Shown here: one piece after another, positions 38,764-48,379 of the stretch
Layout: every line of letters starts with the position of its first letter
Numbering within the stretch: position 1 is the first letter of the stretch
Source: Planctomycetota bacterium
GTDB lineage: Bacteria > Planctomycetota > Planctomycetia > Pirellulales > Pirellulaceae
Reading direction: 5' to 3'
NCBI GenBank assembly: GCA_017303505.1
Contig: JAFLCP010000002.1
Location: 1 to 64,000 of the forward strand
DNA length: 64,000 nt
Notes under the pieces: model-generated
The model's input: the letters and a program-made list of their open reading frames with translations, nothing else
What the model was told of the DNA's origin: nothing
Database searches by the model: none
Made by a program: the position numbers and the translations under genes

Positions 38764-41016
38764 TTGGTTATTGTGAAGGATGAACGCTTGACACAAAAAT
38801 CAGATAATTCGTCGGATAGTCTCTGGCATTGGGGGATCGCGGCTGCCGTTGCATTTGGGTTTTTAATTTACTTCCGACTCTATTTTTCGCAGTTGTTGGT
38901 TTCCGGTTTTCCCAATGCGGGAACACGGGCGATATTATTTTTTCGAGCCCTGATTCCTGATACGTTCGTGCAAGATTGGACGGCCGACGGCAAACTCCCG
39001 CTCGGTTTTTTGGATCGCGTTCCACTCTGGCTGGCGGCTGCGTTCTGGTATGGACTGGCTTGGTGGATCGGCGATGTGTTTCTAAAACGCTTGACACTGA
39101 CGCCCTTGAATCGAAACGTTAGCTCTGCTCGTTGGCTCGCAGTGCGGCATCCCCTAGCCATTGCTTTGGGATTAGGGATGTTGTCCTTGACGACGTTCCT
39201 GGTCGGATGTTTGGGTTGGCTTAGACAACCTTGGGGAATGATGGCCGCTTTGGCGATCTGGATTGCCATTGGAGTGATCAGTTGTCTCAAGGGCAAAAAG
39301 TGTGATGGCCTTCCTTCGCTGTCTGAGAGCGAAATTGAAAACTCCGCGCTCAATTCACTCGCACGTCGATTTACGCAACTGTTTCAAATCACCTTCGCAG
39401 TTTGTTGCATTTATTATTCGATCAGCTCTGCTATGGCTCCTATCGAATTCGATGTGCTCGAATATCACTTGCAAGCGCCGAAAGAGTTTTGGCAGCAAGG
39501 AGCCATCACCTTCTTGCCGCATAACATTTATGCCAACATGCCTTTGGGTATCGAGATGCATCCGCTCGCGTGGATGGCGTTGGTCGGAGGTGATCACGGT
39601 TGGTGGTGGGGAGCATTGATCGGCAAAGTGATCATCGGCTGGATGGCACCGCTTACCGCATGGCTGTTAGCTGCATCTCTCTTTGAATATTGTCGACGGT
39701 CAAATGCGACGGAACACGAACGGTCTTATGCGATGCTGATCGCCTTAGGTGGCGCGGTGCTGTATTTGACTTTACCGGGAATTGCGGAAGTATCGCAGTT
39801 TGGCCAAATTGATGCTGCCTTGGCTCTCTACGTGCTCGCAACGGTTGTAGTCGCGTTTCATTATTCATTTGGACAAGACGATCACAATCAGCAGACTACC
39901 GTTGTGCTATTGGGATTGTTTGCTGGGCTCGCATTTGCAGCGAAGTATCCCGCATTGATGTTTGCAGTATTTCCGGCAGCGTTGGTCATTGCGGTGAAAG
40001 AATGGCGTTTGCCCATCGATGTCAAACGAATCTCGACGCGGCTTGCATGGTTTGTTGTAGCTGTTTTGGTGACAGCTGGCCCTTGGCTGGTGAAAAATGC
40101 TGTGCTCAGTGGTAACCCTGTTTACCCTTTGGCGGGAAACGTTTTTGGTGGTCGTACACTCGACAAAGAAAAGATCGAACAATGGCAAAAGGCGCATGCG
40201 ATTCCAGCAGTCAAAGATGCACAAGGTAACGAGGTGCGATTTTCATGGAATCAAGCGGTCGCCTCATTGCAGCAGATTGCTTATAAGTCGCCCATTCCAA
40301 GTGCGATTTTTGTGCCGATGTTGTTACTTGGTGTTTTCTATCTACCTCGTCGGGAAACGTGGTGGTGGGTAGCGTGGTTGATGGTCGGGCTGGCAGTGTG
40401 GTGGTTCTTGTCGCATCGTTTGGATCGTTTTTGGCTCCCTTTGTTACCCATTGCAGCGTGGTTAGCAGCGCGGGCGATCCTTCCACTCGCTAAGACTGCG
40501 GCCGGTATTCCGCTGGCGGCGGTGTTGACCGTGGGGATCTCCTATTCGCTTTTATATTTTGCATCGCCCCCTGGTAATGATCCACGGTACTTGGTCAGCC
40601 TTAATGCCCAGCGTACGGATTGGAAAAACGAAGAGTTTACGCGAGTATCGATGTCCATCGGATGGCTGAACGAGAATTTGAAGCCCACGGATCGTGTATT
40701 GATGGTTGGGCAAGCTGCGGTCTTCGATGTGGCTGTGCCTTGTGACTACAGCACCTGTTTTGACGATTCCAAATGGGACGAGATTGCAAAAGCCACAAGC
40801 CCTGCGGATCGCATTAAAAAATTCAAAGAGTTAGGTATCACATATGTTTGCATTCACTGGGGTGAAATCGAACGTTATCGCAGCCCCGGTAATTATGGTT
40901 TTCGCTCCAAGATCACACAGCCGCAAGTTGCCGAATTTATCTCCACCGGTGTATTGTCCATGGTTGAGACAGGCAAAGAACTCGGAGGCGTGAGCATGTT
41001 GAAAGTGAATGAGTAG
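38764..41016 (+). CDS. polytopic membrane protein of GT-C glycosyltransferase type
   Basis: A 750-residue protein with at least twelve hydrophobic helices and a soluble C-terminal part. After the second third, EFDVLEYHLQAPKEFW stands in the place of the first periplasmic loop of GT-C enzymes (PMT/ArnT/GT39), where an acidic pair binds the lipid-linked sugar. It probably transfers a sugar from a polyprenyl phosphate donor to an acceptor on the outer face of the membrane. The frame starts at TTG 38764; a GTG nine bases on is an alternative, and neither has a clear ribosome site. It follows the giant kinase on the same strand by 96 bases. Confidence 0.7.
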   Translation: MVIVKDERLTQKSDNSSDSLWHWGIAAAVAFGFLIYFRLYFSQLLVSGFPNAGTRAILFFRALIPDTFVQDWTADGKLPLGFLDRVPLWLAAAFWYGLAWWIGDVFLKRLTLTPLNRNVSSARWLAVRHPLAIALGLGMLSLTTFLVGCLGWLRQPWGMMAALAIWIAIGVISCLKGKKCDGLPSLSESEIENSALNSLARRFTQLFQITFAVCCIYYSISSAMAPIEFDVLEYHLQAPKEFWQQGAITFLPHNIYANMPLGIEMHPLAWMALVGGDHGWWWGALIGKVIIGWMAPLTAWLLAASLFEYCRRSNATEHERSYAMLIALGGAVLYLTLPGIAEVSQFGQIDAALALYVLATVVVAFHYSFGQDDHNQQTTVVLLGLFAGLAFAAKYPALMFAVFPAALVIAVKEWRLPIDVKRISTRLAWFVVAVLVTAGPWLVKNAVLSGNPVYPLAGNVFGGRTLDKEKIEQWQKAHAIPAVKDAQGNEVRFSWNQAVASLQQIAYKSPIPSAIFVPMLLLGVFYLPRRETWWWVAWLMVGLAVWWFLSHRLDRFWLPLLPIAAWLAARAILPLAKTAAGIPLAAVLTVGISYSLLYFASPPGNDPRYLVSLNAQRTDWKNEEFTRVSMSIGWLNENLKPTDRVLMVGQAAVFDVAVPCDYSTCFDDSKWDEIAKATSPADRIKKFKELGITYVCIHWGEIERYRSPGNYGFRSKITQPQVAEFISTGVLSMVETGKELGGVSMLKVNE

Positions 41017-41021
41017 GGGAG

Positions 41022-41129
41022 GTAGGGTGTGTTACGCGATTCAATGATTGGCGCGACGAATGGATATAAAATGGAATGTCGCAATGGCCGGGATGTTGGT
41101 TCAAGAGTGAATCGCTTCACACACCCTAC
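41022..41129. repeat. 108-bp MITE-like palindrome
   Basis: Terminal inverted repeats of 22 bp (41022-41043 and 41108-41129) that match at 20 positions, beginning GTAGGGTGTGT, enclose 64 bp. The element lies between the convergent GT-C gene and the iron operon and overlaps the stop codon of the Cys-rich gene. It has no coding capacity. It could be a mobile miniature element or a bidirectional transcription block. Confidence 0.7.
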
Positions 41130-41350
41130 AACTTACGAATCTCGGAGAGAGGAATGAACGTCGTGGAGTCCTGGTCATTGGCGTCGCGAGGCTGACTGCA
41201 ACGTGAAGGACAACTAGAACAACCAGAACTGCAACCCGTTGTTGATGAACCTTTGATCGATAAAAAGATTCGCTGCAACAACAAAGCAAACGCTCCGCTC
41301 ACAATGAGCAGCACTGCTAGGCCTTGTAAAAGTTGAGCGAAATCAGACAT
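41126..41350 (-). CDS. FeoB-associated Cys-rich membrane protein
   Basis: A 74-residue protein: an N-terminal transmembrane helix (LLQGLAVLLIVSGAFALLLQ) followed by a Cys cluster GCSSGCSSCPSRC. This layout matches the FeoB-associated Cys-rich proteins found after feoB in many bacteria, thought to help ferrous iron uptake at the inner membrane. I use the ATG at 41350, 22 bases after feoB; a longer frame starting inside feoB is not needed. Last gene of the feo operon. Confidence 0.78.
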   Translation of the reverse strand: MSDFAQLLQGLAVLLIVSGAFALLLQRIFLSIKGSSTTGCSSGCSSCPSRCSQPRDANDQDSTTFIPLSEIRKL

Positions 41351-41372
41351 AAAAGTTCTGCGGTCGAGTGAA

Positions 41373-43667
41373 TTAACCTGGAACGTTGCCACCAAAACTA
41401 CTGGCGACGACAAACGCGATCCAAGCTCCAACATACGCTAACGTAGTCATGTACACAAAAGTAAAAGCGGCCCATTTCCAAGAATTCGTTTCGCGTTGAA
41501 TGGTCATAATGGTGGCCGCACATTGAGCACACAACGCAAAGAACACCATGATCGACAGTGCGACCGGGAAATTAAAAACAGGCTTACCATCCGGCCAGTT
41601 TGCATTAACCAAAGCGTCGCGCAAACCTTCGTCATCTTCCGCAACTTCGCCACCCAAACTGTAAATAGTCCCCATCGTTGCAATGATCACTTCACGGGCA
41701 GGGAACGACGCAATCACACCCACACCGATCTTCCAGTCCCAACCCAAGGGACGCACGACCGGTTCTATCGCATGGCCCGCATAACCTAAAAAGCTCTTCT
41801 CGATCGCTTCACCACCCAAAACCATCTCTTCGGATGCTAAAGCTGAGATTTGCGAATCGAGTAACGCAATCTGAGACCGTACCGACTCGTCATTGGTTTC
41901 TTCAACCGCTGGTAACGCCGCTAACTCAGCTTGCAGTCCCTCACGATTGGCTTCGAGCTCGTGAATCTGAGAGCGATCGGCAGGAAAATAACTGGCCGCC
42001 CACACGATCACCGAAGTGCAGAATATCAATGAGCCCGCCCGCGTGACAAAGGCCCAACCACGTTCCCAAACGCGATGAAAGACAACTCGCAGCGAAGGCC
42101 ATTTATAAGGTGGCAGCTCCATCACAAACGGCGGCATCTCTCCTTTGAACAATGTCTTGCGCAACAGAAAAGCGATCGGAACGGCAATCAACGCTCCCAG
42201 GCTTTGCATGAATAACAGCGTGAGACCTTGCAACCCGACCCAGCCTCCAAGCCAAGTTGTTCCAGGTACGAATGTGCCAATGAGCAATAAGTACACCGGC
42301 AATCGAGCCGAGCAACTCATCAAAGGTGCGACGAGTATGGTCACAAATCGTTCGGTTCGATTTTCGATAGTTCGCGTGGCCATAATGCCAGGCACTGCGC
42401 ACGCAAACGAGGACATCAACGGCACAAACGACTTTCCGCTTAAGCCTAATCGCGTCATGAGTTTGTCCATGACAAACGCAGCCCGCGCCATATATCCACA
42501 ATCTTCCAGAACGCCAATGAACAAAAAGAGGAGCAATATCTGTGGCAGGAAAACGATCACCGAGCCGACACCCGCGACGATGCCATCGACTAGCAAACTT
42601 CGTAACATGCCCGGTGGTAACAGCGAGCTTATTCCATCGCCGGCAAAGCTCTGAACCGATTCGATCAGCAACATGCCTGGTTCAGCCCAGCTATAAATCG
42701 CCTGGAAGACGATGAACATCACCGCCGCAAACAGAATCAGACCCCACCAACGATGCGTGACGACTTTGTCTATGCGATCGCTCCAGGTGAGTCGTTCATG
42801 CAATGGACGTCGCACTACGTCGGTGAGCGTTTCGCGAATCCACTGATAACGCACTCGCGTTTCGACGGTTGGGACACGACAATTTTGCGACGCCAGTGTC
42901 TCGCGTACCGCTTCGATCTTGGACGGTAATTCGGGGAGATTATGTTTCTTAGCAAAAATCTCTAAACCTTGATTGCCACAATCCAGCACCAATCTTTCGA
43001 TCCAGGGAAGGGGCGTATCTTGAACCCCTTTCGAAGCCATCCAATCCTTAAGTTGCTGCGACTGTTCATGTAGCGCTGCGGGTAGCGGGCTTGAAATTTC
43101 AGGCTTAGCAGAATCTGTGACTTGTCGAATGGCCAGCCGCAATGTTTCAATCCCAACCTTGCGAGCTGCGGCTGTGGTGATGATGGGTGTAGAGAGCCGC
43201 TTCTTCAGCATCTCTAAGTCGATCTCAATACTCTCCTGTGCGATGCGGTCCCACATGTTGAGAACCAGTATCGTCGGCAGTCCAAGATCGCAGACTTGGG
43301 AGAAGAGGTATAGGTTGCGATCGAGATTCGTAGCATCGGCAACAACGATCACCGCATCAAGCGATGGGACATCTGCTTGCCGGCCCAGCAAAACATCAAC
43401 GGAAACTTGTTCGTCGAGCGTTCGTGCGGCCAAGCTGTAAGTGCCAGGCAAGTCGATGATCTGCACCTCGCCTTGCGGATCTTTGTATGTGCCAATTTTC
43501 TTTTCGACGGTCACACCCGGGTAATTGCCAATGCGAGTCGGGACGCCGCAGAGTGCTGAAAAAACCGTGCTTTTGCCGGTATTGGGGTTTCCGATCAACG
43601 CGACCCGCAAAGATGCTCGCTGCGATTTACTGCCGGGCGTAGGTGATGTGGGGTCGGGCGAAACCAT
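41373..43667 (-). CDS. feoB: ferrous iron transporter FeoB
   Basis: Inner-membrane Fe(II) transporter. The N-terminal G domain has G1 GNPNTGKST, the G2/G3 region ending DLPGTYSL and G4 NMWD, followed by a helical GDI-like part. The membrane part contains two Gate-type repeats, seen in CGYMARAAFVMD and SCSARLPVYLLL, with Cys residues lining the path. I start at the ATG at 43667; an in-frame TTG at 43718 would overlap feoA. Length (764 aa) is normal. It is the third gene of feoA-feoA-feoB-Cys-rich, likely induced by iron lack. Confidence 0.95.
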   Translation of the reverse strand: MVSPDPTSPTPGSKSQRASLRVALIGNPNTGKSTVFSALCGVPTRIGNYPGVTVEKKIGTYKDPQGEVQIIDLPGTYSLAARTLDEQVSVDVLLGRQADVPSLDAVIVVADATNLDRNLYLFSQVCDLGLPTILVLNMWDRIAQESIEIDLEMLKKRLSTPIITTAAARKVGIETLRLAIRQVTDSAKPEISSPLPAALHEQSQQLKDWMASKGVQDTPLPWIERLVLDCGNQGLEIFAKKHNLPELPSKIEAVRETLASQNCRVPTVETRVRYQWIRETLTDVVRRPLHERLTWSDRIDKVVTHRWWGLILFAAVMFIVFQAIYSWAEPGMLLIESVQSFAGDGISSLLPPGMLRSLLVDGIVAGVGSVIVFLPQILLLFLFIGVLEDCGYMARAAFVMDKLMTRLGLSGKSFVPLMSSFACAVPGIMATRTIENRTERFVTILVAPLMSCSARLPVYLLLIGTFVPGTTWLGGWVGLQGLTLLFMQSLGALIAVPIAFLLRKTLFKGEMPPFVMELPPYKWPSLRVVFHRVWERGWAFVTRAGSLIFCTSVIVWAASYFPADRSQIHELEANREGLQAELAALPAVEETNDESVRSQIALLDSQISALASEEMVLGGEAIEKSFLGYAGHAIEPVVRPLGWDWKIGVGVIASFPAREVIIATMGTIYSLGGEVAEDDEGLRDALVNANWPDGKPVFNFPVALSIMVFFALCAQCAATIMTIQRETNSWKWAAFTFVYMTTLAYVGAWIAFVVASSFGGNVPG

Positions 43668-43686
43668 GGGTGGCCAGAAACCTGAA

Positions 43687-43923
43687 TCAGGTTGAATCCT
43701 TAAGCAATTCGATTTCAACTCGAGTTGCTTCTAGTTTGCGAAGTGAAAGTCTCGAACTGCGATAGGCGAACTCTAACGGTTCCCCCATGGGAGCTTTGCC
43801 AAGCAGTCGAACGACTTCTCCTTCAATAAGCCCCATCTCCATTAACCGTAGGGCCAACGTATCGTCTCCGACGACCTGAATGATGGTGCCCTGTTGCCCC
43901 ACCTTTAGATCTGCCAAGTTCAT
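43687..43923 (-). CDS. feoA: FeoA-family SH3-like protein (second copy)
   Basis: A 78-residue SH3-like protein required for FeoB function. The FeoA signature is seen in LADLKVGQQGTIIQV and LRLMEMGLIEGEVVRLL. The start ATG overlaps the stop of the upstream feoA copy as ATGA, so the two are translationally coupled, and feoB begins 19 bases after its end. An earlier start in the frame would lie inside the other feoA and is rejected. Confidence 0.9.
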   Translation of the reverse strand: MNLADLKVGQQGTIIQVVGDDTLALRLMEMGLIEGEVVRLLGKAPMGEPLEFAYRSSRLSLRKLEATRVEIELLKDST

Positions 43924-44195
43924 GCGGATGCAGCAACTGGCTGAGTCGCATTGGCGATTTCGACAAAAATCTCGGTTCCCTCTTCGAGTCGCAGGCTTAG
44001 GCGTTTCCCAGCCATGGCAACGATGCAAGGTGTACCGGGGCGAATCATTTGAACTTCGGTACCGACACTCAATCCCATTTCATCGAGGCGATGCAGGGTG
44101 GTAGTGTCACCGAACAGGTCAACGATCCGAGCACGTTCGTTGCTGCGAAGAATATGTATTGGAAGGATAGCGGAGTTTTCTGGCAGGCTGATCAT
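43920..44195 (-). CDS. feoA: FeoA-family SH3-like protein (first copy)
   Basis: A 91-residue FeoA-type protein, leading the iron operon. It has the same fold signature as its neighbour (LHRLDEMGLSVGTEVQMIRPG, split over residues 34-54) but a longer N-terminal strand pair and a C-terminal Ala-rich tail. The two copies are clearly diverged, so the duplication is old. A 17-bp palindrome sits just upstream of the start and may be a metal-dependent repressor site. Confidence 0.88.
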   Translation of the reverse strand: MISLPENSAILPIHILRSNERARIVDLFGDTTTLHRLDEMGLSVGTEVQMIRPGTPCIVAMAGKRLSLRLEEGTEIFVEIANATQPVAASA

Positions 44196-44215
44196 CGAAG
44201 GATGGTCCCGTGAAA

Positions 44216-44232
44216 TTGAGACTCAGTTTCAA
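44216..44232 (-). promoter_or_regulatory. candidate metalloregulator operator of the feo operon
   Basis: TTGAGACTCAGTTTCAA is a 17-bp near-palindrome (three mismatch positions, one central) ending 21 bases before the first feoA start. Its length and place are right for a DtxR/MntR- or Fur-type operator, but it does not match a textbook consensus. Confidence 0.45.
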
Positions 44233-44442
44233 CTGCGTCTCTGAAGTATATTCGATTCGTTGCGCCAAGAAAATGAGGTTTCTTCAACTACAGCTGTGAA
44301 AATTGCAATTCGATTTGGGGCGGTTTTCCTCAAAGGTGGTAATTTGGGGGTTGAGTGTGTCAGCTTGAACCGCTAATCTGCTCATTACGGGGGGTGGATA
44401 TCCGCCAGCCGGATTTGGACAAGCAGAGGGCAGGGAGGCGCC

Positions 44443-46503
44443 ATGAGCTTAGATATACGGTCGACTCACAACCAATCTGGAAGCCCCGATTCCCGCCGGG
44501 CTTCTCTAACCTTCACATTCGAACCGTCACCGGAGGGGCAGAAGGACTTGCTCGCCGACTCCCGGCGTTGGCTGCTCGATCGACAAGCCGCCGATGGATC
44601 TTGGTGCGGATACCTCGAAGGTGACTCGATTTTGGAAAGCGAATACTTGCTGCTGCAAGTGTTTCTGGGGCGCGAACAAACCGATATCTGTCGCCGCCTG
44701 GCCCGAGGCTTAGCCGCTCAGCAACAAGAACATGGGGGATGGTCTCAATATCCAGGTGGCGATCTCGAAGTCAGCGCCAGCGTCAAAGCGTATTGGGCAT
44801 TGAAGTTGATGGGCTATGATCCCGAGTCGGCACCGATGAAGAAGGCTCGTGACGCCATTCGCCGCGCTGGAGGCGCCGATGCGGTGAATAGTTTTACTCG
44901 ATTCTATCTCGCGCTCCTCGGGCAACTCGATTACAAATATTGTCCTGCTGTTCCCCCTGAAGCCATCTTCTTGCCTGCTTGGTTTCCCATCAACATCTAT
45001 CGTATCAGCGCTTGGTCGCGAACGATGTTGATCCCGCTCGCTTTGGTCTGGGCATTCCGACCCACGAAAGAGCTCCCCGAACATTTGCGAATCGATGAAC
45101 TGTTTATTCAACCACCAGAAAAATGGAAACCGCTCCGAGCGCCCGGTCTCCCCGATGCTCAGCAGTTCTTCTCTTGGGAGAAATTTTTCTATGGCTGTGA
45201 TCGCTGGCTAAAGAGATTAGAAGCGTATCGCATTCGACCGCTGCGCAAACTGGCGATCCATCGTTGCCAAAAATGGATGCTTGATCGTTTTGTAGATAGT
45301 GATGGACTTGGGGCAATCTTTCCACCTATTGTGTGGAGTCGCATTGTTCTCAAAGCATTAGGCTACGCAGAAGATTCGACAGAGGTGCGGTATTGTGATG
45401 AGCAACTGGAGATGCTCATTCGACCTGACGAGGTAGGGGATCAACTCAGGCTTGAGCCATGTAAATCGCCGGTGTGGGATACGGCGATTTCGCTGCGCGG
45501 CTTGGCTGCGGCAGGTTACACCGTAAAGAATGCAGAAGTCGAGCGAGCAATTGATTGGCTCCTCTCAAAACAAGTAACTCAGCCTGGTGATTGGCAAGTG
45601 AATGTCAAAGCAGAGCCGGCTGGCTGGTACTTCGAGTATCACAATGAGTTTTATCCCGATACCGATGATACCTCGATGGTTCTAATTGCATTGCGCGATT
45701 TCTTGGGCGATGAGGTGCTGCAAGCTCGCGGTCCCAAAGCCACGGTTTCCTTAGCCAAGAAACATGTTCAGCGTTGGGCCGATATTCATTCGGCTGCGGA
45801 ACGTTCGTTGGCTTGGCTCATTGCGATGCAAAACGCTGATGGTGGTTGGGGTGCATTCGATAAGAACAATAACGCTGAGTTCTTATGTTATGTCCCATTC
45901 GCCGATCACAATGCGATGATCGATCCGAGTACGCCCGATATTACCGCTCGCATTGTGGAGTCTTTGGCAGCATGGGGTTACGGACGAGAACATTCCGTCA
46001 TTCAACGCGCCATCGAATATGTGCGTAAGCATCAAGAAGCCGATGGTAGTTGGTACGGACGCTGGGGTGTCAACTACATTTACGGCACTTGGCAAGTATT
46101 GGTAGGGCTCAAGGCCGCAGGTGTGGAATCCACCGATCCGATGTTGCAGCGGGGTGCAGAGTGGTTGCTTTCCAAACAGCAGTCTGATGGTGGCTGGGGT
46201 GAATCACCGCGCAGCTATGAAGATCCGGAATGGCATGGGCGTGGTCCAGTAACCGCCTCGCAAACGGCCTGGGCACTCTTGGGCTTGATGGCTGTGTTGC
46301 CGATGGAACATGCGGCTATTCAGCGAGGCTTACAGTGGCTGCTTAATCACCGCAATGCTGCGGGGACTTGGGACGAGAGTGAGATGACGGGGACAGGTTT
46401 TCCAAGAGTCTTTTATTTGCGTTATTGGATGTACTCACATTACTTCCCAATGATGGCGATCGGCAAATATCAACAATGGTGCGAACAGCGAGAGGAAATG
46501 TAA
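44443..46503 (+). CDS. shc: squalene-hopene cyclase
   Basis: Membrane-associated triterpene cyclase that converts squalene to hopene/hopanol. The catalytic DxDD motif is PDTDDTSMV (about 408-416), and several QW repeats are visible (for example QNADGGWGAF, KQQSDGGWGES and the N-terminal DRQAADGSWCGY). Length (686 aa) is normal. The ATG is preceded by GGGAGG. It is the first gene of an operon with hpnH (3 bases after the stop) and hpnG, giving the route from squalene to ribosyl-type extended hopanoids. Confidence 0.95.
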   Translation: MSLDIRSTHNQSGSPDSRRASLTFTFEPSPEGQKDLLADSRRWLLDRQAADGSWCGYLEGDSILESEYLLLQVFLGREQTDICRRLARGLAAQQQEHGGWSQYPGGDLEVSASVKAYWALKLMGYDPESAPMKKARDAIRRAGGADAVNSFTRFYLALLGQLDYKYCPAVPPEAIFLPAWFPINIYRISAWSRTMLIPLALVWAFRPTKELPEHLRIDELFIQPPEKWKPLRAPGLPDAQQFFSWEKFFYGCDRWLKRLEAYRIRPLRKLAIHRCQKWMLDRFVDSDGLGAIFPPIVWSRIVLKALGYAEDSTEVRYCDEQLEMLIRPDEVGDQLRLEPCKSPVWDTAISLRGLAAAGYTVKNAEVERAIDWLLSKQVTQPGDWQVNVKAEPAGWYFEYHNEFYPDTDDTSMVLIALRDFLGDEVLQARGPKATVSLAKKHVQRWADIHSAAERSLAWLIAMQNADGGWGAFDKNNNAEFLCYVPFADHNAMIDPSTPDITARIVESLAAWGYGREHSVIQRAIEYVRKHQEADGSWYGRWGVNYIYGTWQVLVGLKAAGVESTDPMLQRGAEWLLSKQQSDGGWGESPRSYEDPEWHGRGPVTASQTAWALLGLMAVLPMEHAAIQRGLQWLLNHRNAAGTWDESEMTGTGFPRVFYLRYWMYSHYFPMMAIGKYQQWCEQREEM

Positions 46504-46506
46504 AAC

Positions 46507-47607
46507 ATGACAGTACCTTGGCAACAAAGTGTGGCCGTCTTGCGTCACGTTTTTCGCAATCGCTGGCGCGGCAATAAACGATACGCTCTAGTGTTGATGT
46601 TGGAGCCTCTCATGCGCTGCAACTTAGCCTGTGTGGGATGTGGAAAGATTCAGCATCCCGCTGAAGTGCTGCGCCGAAACGTTTCTCCTGAACAATGTTT
46701 TCAGGCAGTCGAGGAATGTGAAGCCCCAGTGGTTGCTATACCGGGCGGTGAACCGTTGCTGCATCCACAAATCGACAGCATCGTGGATGGATTGGTGGCA
46801 CGCAAAAAGTATGTGTATCTTTGCACCAACGCAATCAAGTTGCAGGAATCATTACACAAGTTCAAGCCTTCACGCTACCTAGCCTTCTCGGTTCATATGG
46901 ACGGCATGCAGGCGACCCATGATGCTTCGGTGAATCGGCAGGGCGTTTTTGATATTGCCATCGAAGCCATTCAAGCAGCTCGCGCAAAGGGTTTTCGTAT
47001 CACGACCAATACCACCATCTTTAATCATTCTAGTTTGGATGATTTGGCTGCGTTATTTGATCGGCTGATGGGACTGGGCGTGGAAGGAATGATGATTGCT
47101 CCTGGCTACGCTTATTCCAAGGCGCCTGACCAGCATGGATTTATGGGGCGCGAGAATTCGCATGCGTTGTTTGATCAAATTTTGGGTGATCCTCGAGCGC
47201 GACGTTGGAAGTTCAATCAATCGCCACTCTACCTCGAGTTCTTACGGGGCAATTACTCGTTGGATTGCACGGCCTGGGGGAGTCCCACCTATAACGTATT
47301 TGGCTGGCAGAAGCCTTGTTACTTGATGGACGAAGGGTATGTGTCGTCTTACAAAGAGCTTTTGGAGAGTACGGATTGGTCCAAGTATGGGCACGCAAGT
47401 GGCAACGCGAAGTGCGCGAATTGTTTGATGCATTGTGGTTTTGAGCCGACGGCTGTAGAGGCAACACTCGGCAGTATGAGCGGATTTTGGTCTACGGTCA
47501 GGACGGTGTTGGGACCACGTCGTCCTGCTCGGCCTAAGCATGAACCGCTCGCGCCAGTATCGCTTGAACCATCGCTACCCTTTGTGGCCTTGCGTGATTT
47601 ACGCTAG
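46507..47607 (+). CDS. hpnH: adenosyl-hopene transferase HpnH (radical SAM)
   Basis: Radical SAM enzyme that adds the 5'-deoxyadenosyl group to hopene in the first step of C35 hopanoid side-chain building. The 4Fe-4S triad is Cys38, Cys42 and Cys45 (RCNLACVGC), with GGEPLLHP as the SAM-binding motif and a C-terminal Cys group KCANCLMHCG. Length (366 aa) fits the family. It lies 3 bases after shc and 2 bases before hpnG. Confidence 0.95.
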   Translation: MTVPWQQSVAVLRHVFRNRWRGNKRYALVLMLEPLMRCNLACVGCGKIQHPAEVLRRNVSPEQCFQAVEECEAPVVAIPGGEPLLHPQIDSIVDGLVARKKYVYLCTNAIKLQESLHKFKPSRYLAFSVHMDGMQATHDASVNRQGVFDIAIEAIQAARAKGFRITTNTTIFNHSSLDDLAALFDRLMGLGVEGMMIAPGYAYSKAPDQHGFMGRENSHALFDQILGDPRARRWKFNQSPLYLEFLRGNYSLDCTAWGSPTYNVFGWQKPCYLMDEGYVSSYKELLESTDWSKYGHASGNAKCANCLMHCGFEPTAVEATLGSMSGFWSTVRTVLGPRRPARPKHEPLAPVSLEPSLPFVALRDLR

Positions 47608-47609
47608 TT

Positions 47610-48344
47610 ATGCATTCCAGAAATGCCGATTATCTTTTTCTCTTTCCGTTACAGATTGAGGCCTCAGCGACCTTGAAGCGTTTCAAGGCTCGCCGTGTTG
47701 CTCGTTGGAAAAATGGAAGTTGTTATCGGATCGAGTATCGGCGATATCGATGCGATGTTTTGGTAGGCGGTTCGGCGCATCGAGTGGTTGACGTCTTCCG
47801 AAGTTGGGAGCAATGGAGCGGCTTTCGCACCACTTGTCATTTAGCGGAACTCAACATTGGATTGTTTGGTTTCGCAGGTGCGCTCGCCACGGAACTAAAA
47901 CAAGGTGATCTTTGTTGGTTTGAAGAGCTGCATTGTTTGCATGAGCCTGTGCTTAGTACGGAGGCGCAGGGGTTTTCACGCCCGCGACAGGGAAGGTTGT
48001 TAACCTCGTCCACGATTGTGGCTCAGCAGCGAGAGCGAGTTGAATTGCGAGCGCAGACGCAAGCGGATGCGGTCGACATGGAAGCGTACTGGATTGCGCG
48101 AGAACTCCAATCCTATGGCCGGCAGTTGAGCTGTTGTCGGGTGATCAGCGATGATGGACGAGAGGATTTGCCCGCTTGGGTTGTCGGGTTGTTTGAAGCT
48201 AAGACTTCGCGGCAGATGATTCAAAGAGCTTTGGTGTCGGCGGTAACTCACCGCGAAGCGGCGCGTTGGCTGTGGAGAATGAAACGAGCTGCGGGGAAAC
48301 TTTCGCAGCGGCTGGCGGATGAAATTGAGGGAATAGTGGGATGA
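47610..48344 (+). CDS. hpnG: HpnG-like hopanoid nucleosidase (phosphorylase family)
   Basis: A 244-residue protein of the PNP/UDP nucleosidase superfamily. The motif VDMEAYWIARELQ (about 152-164) is the substrate-binding VDMExxA signature, and LGLFGFAGALATELKQGD-like residues form the central strand and loop. In hopanoid pathways HpnG removes adenine from adenosylhopane made by HpnH, and the gene order here supports that role. Sequence identity looks moderate, so the assignment leans on context. Confidence 0.82.
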   Translation: MHSRNADYLFLFPLQIEASATLKRFKARRVARWKNGSCYRIEYRRYRCDVLVGGSAHRVVDVFRSWEQWSGFRTTCHLAELNIGLFGFAGALATELKQGDLCWFEELHCLHEPVLSTEAQGFSRPRQGRLLTSSTIVAQQRERVELRAQTQADAVDMEAYWIARELQSYGRQLSCCRVISDDGREDLPAWVVGLFEAKTSRQMIQRALVSAVTHREAARWLWRMKRAAGKLSQRLADEIEGIVG

Positions 48345-48379
48345 TATTGAGTTGGGGTTCCCTGTCGTCGCTCTTACTT

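Noticed and set aside
42385-42405. ATGCCAGGCACT inside feoB resembling the intergenic palindrome
   Set aside because: Part of a conserved coding stretch of feoB; the match is partial and due to chance.
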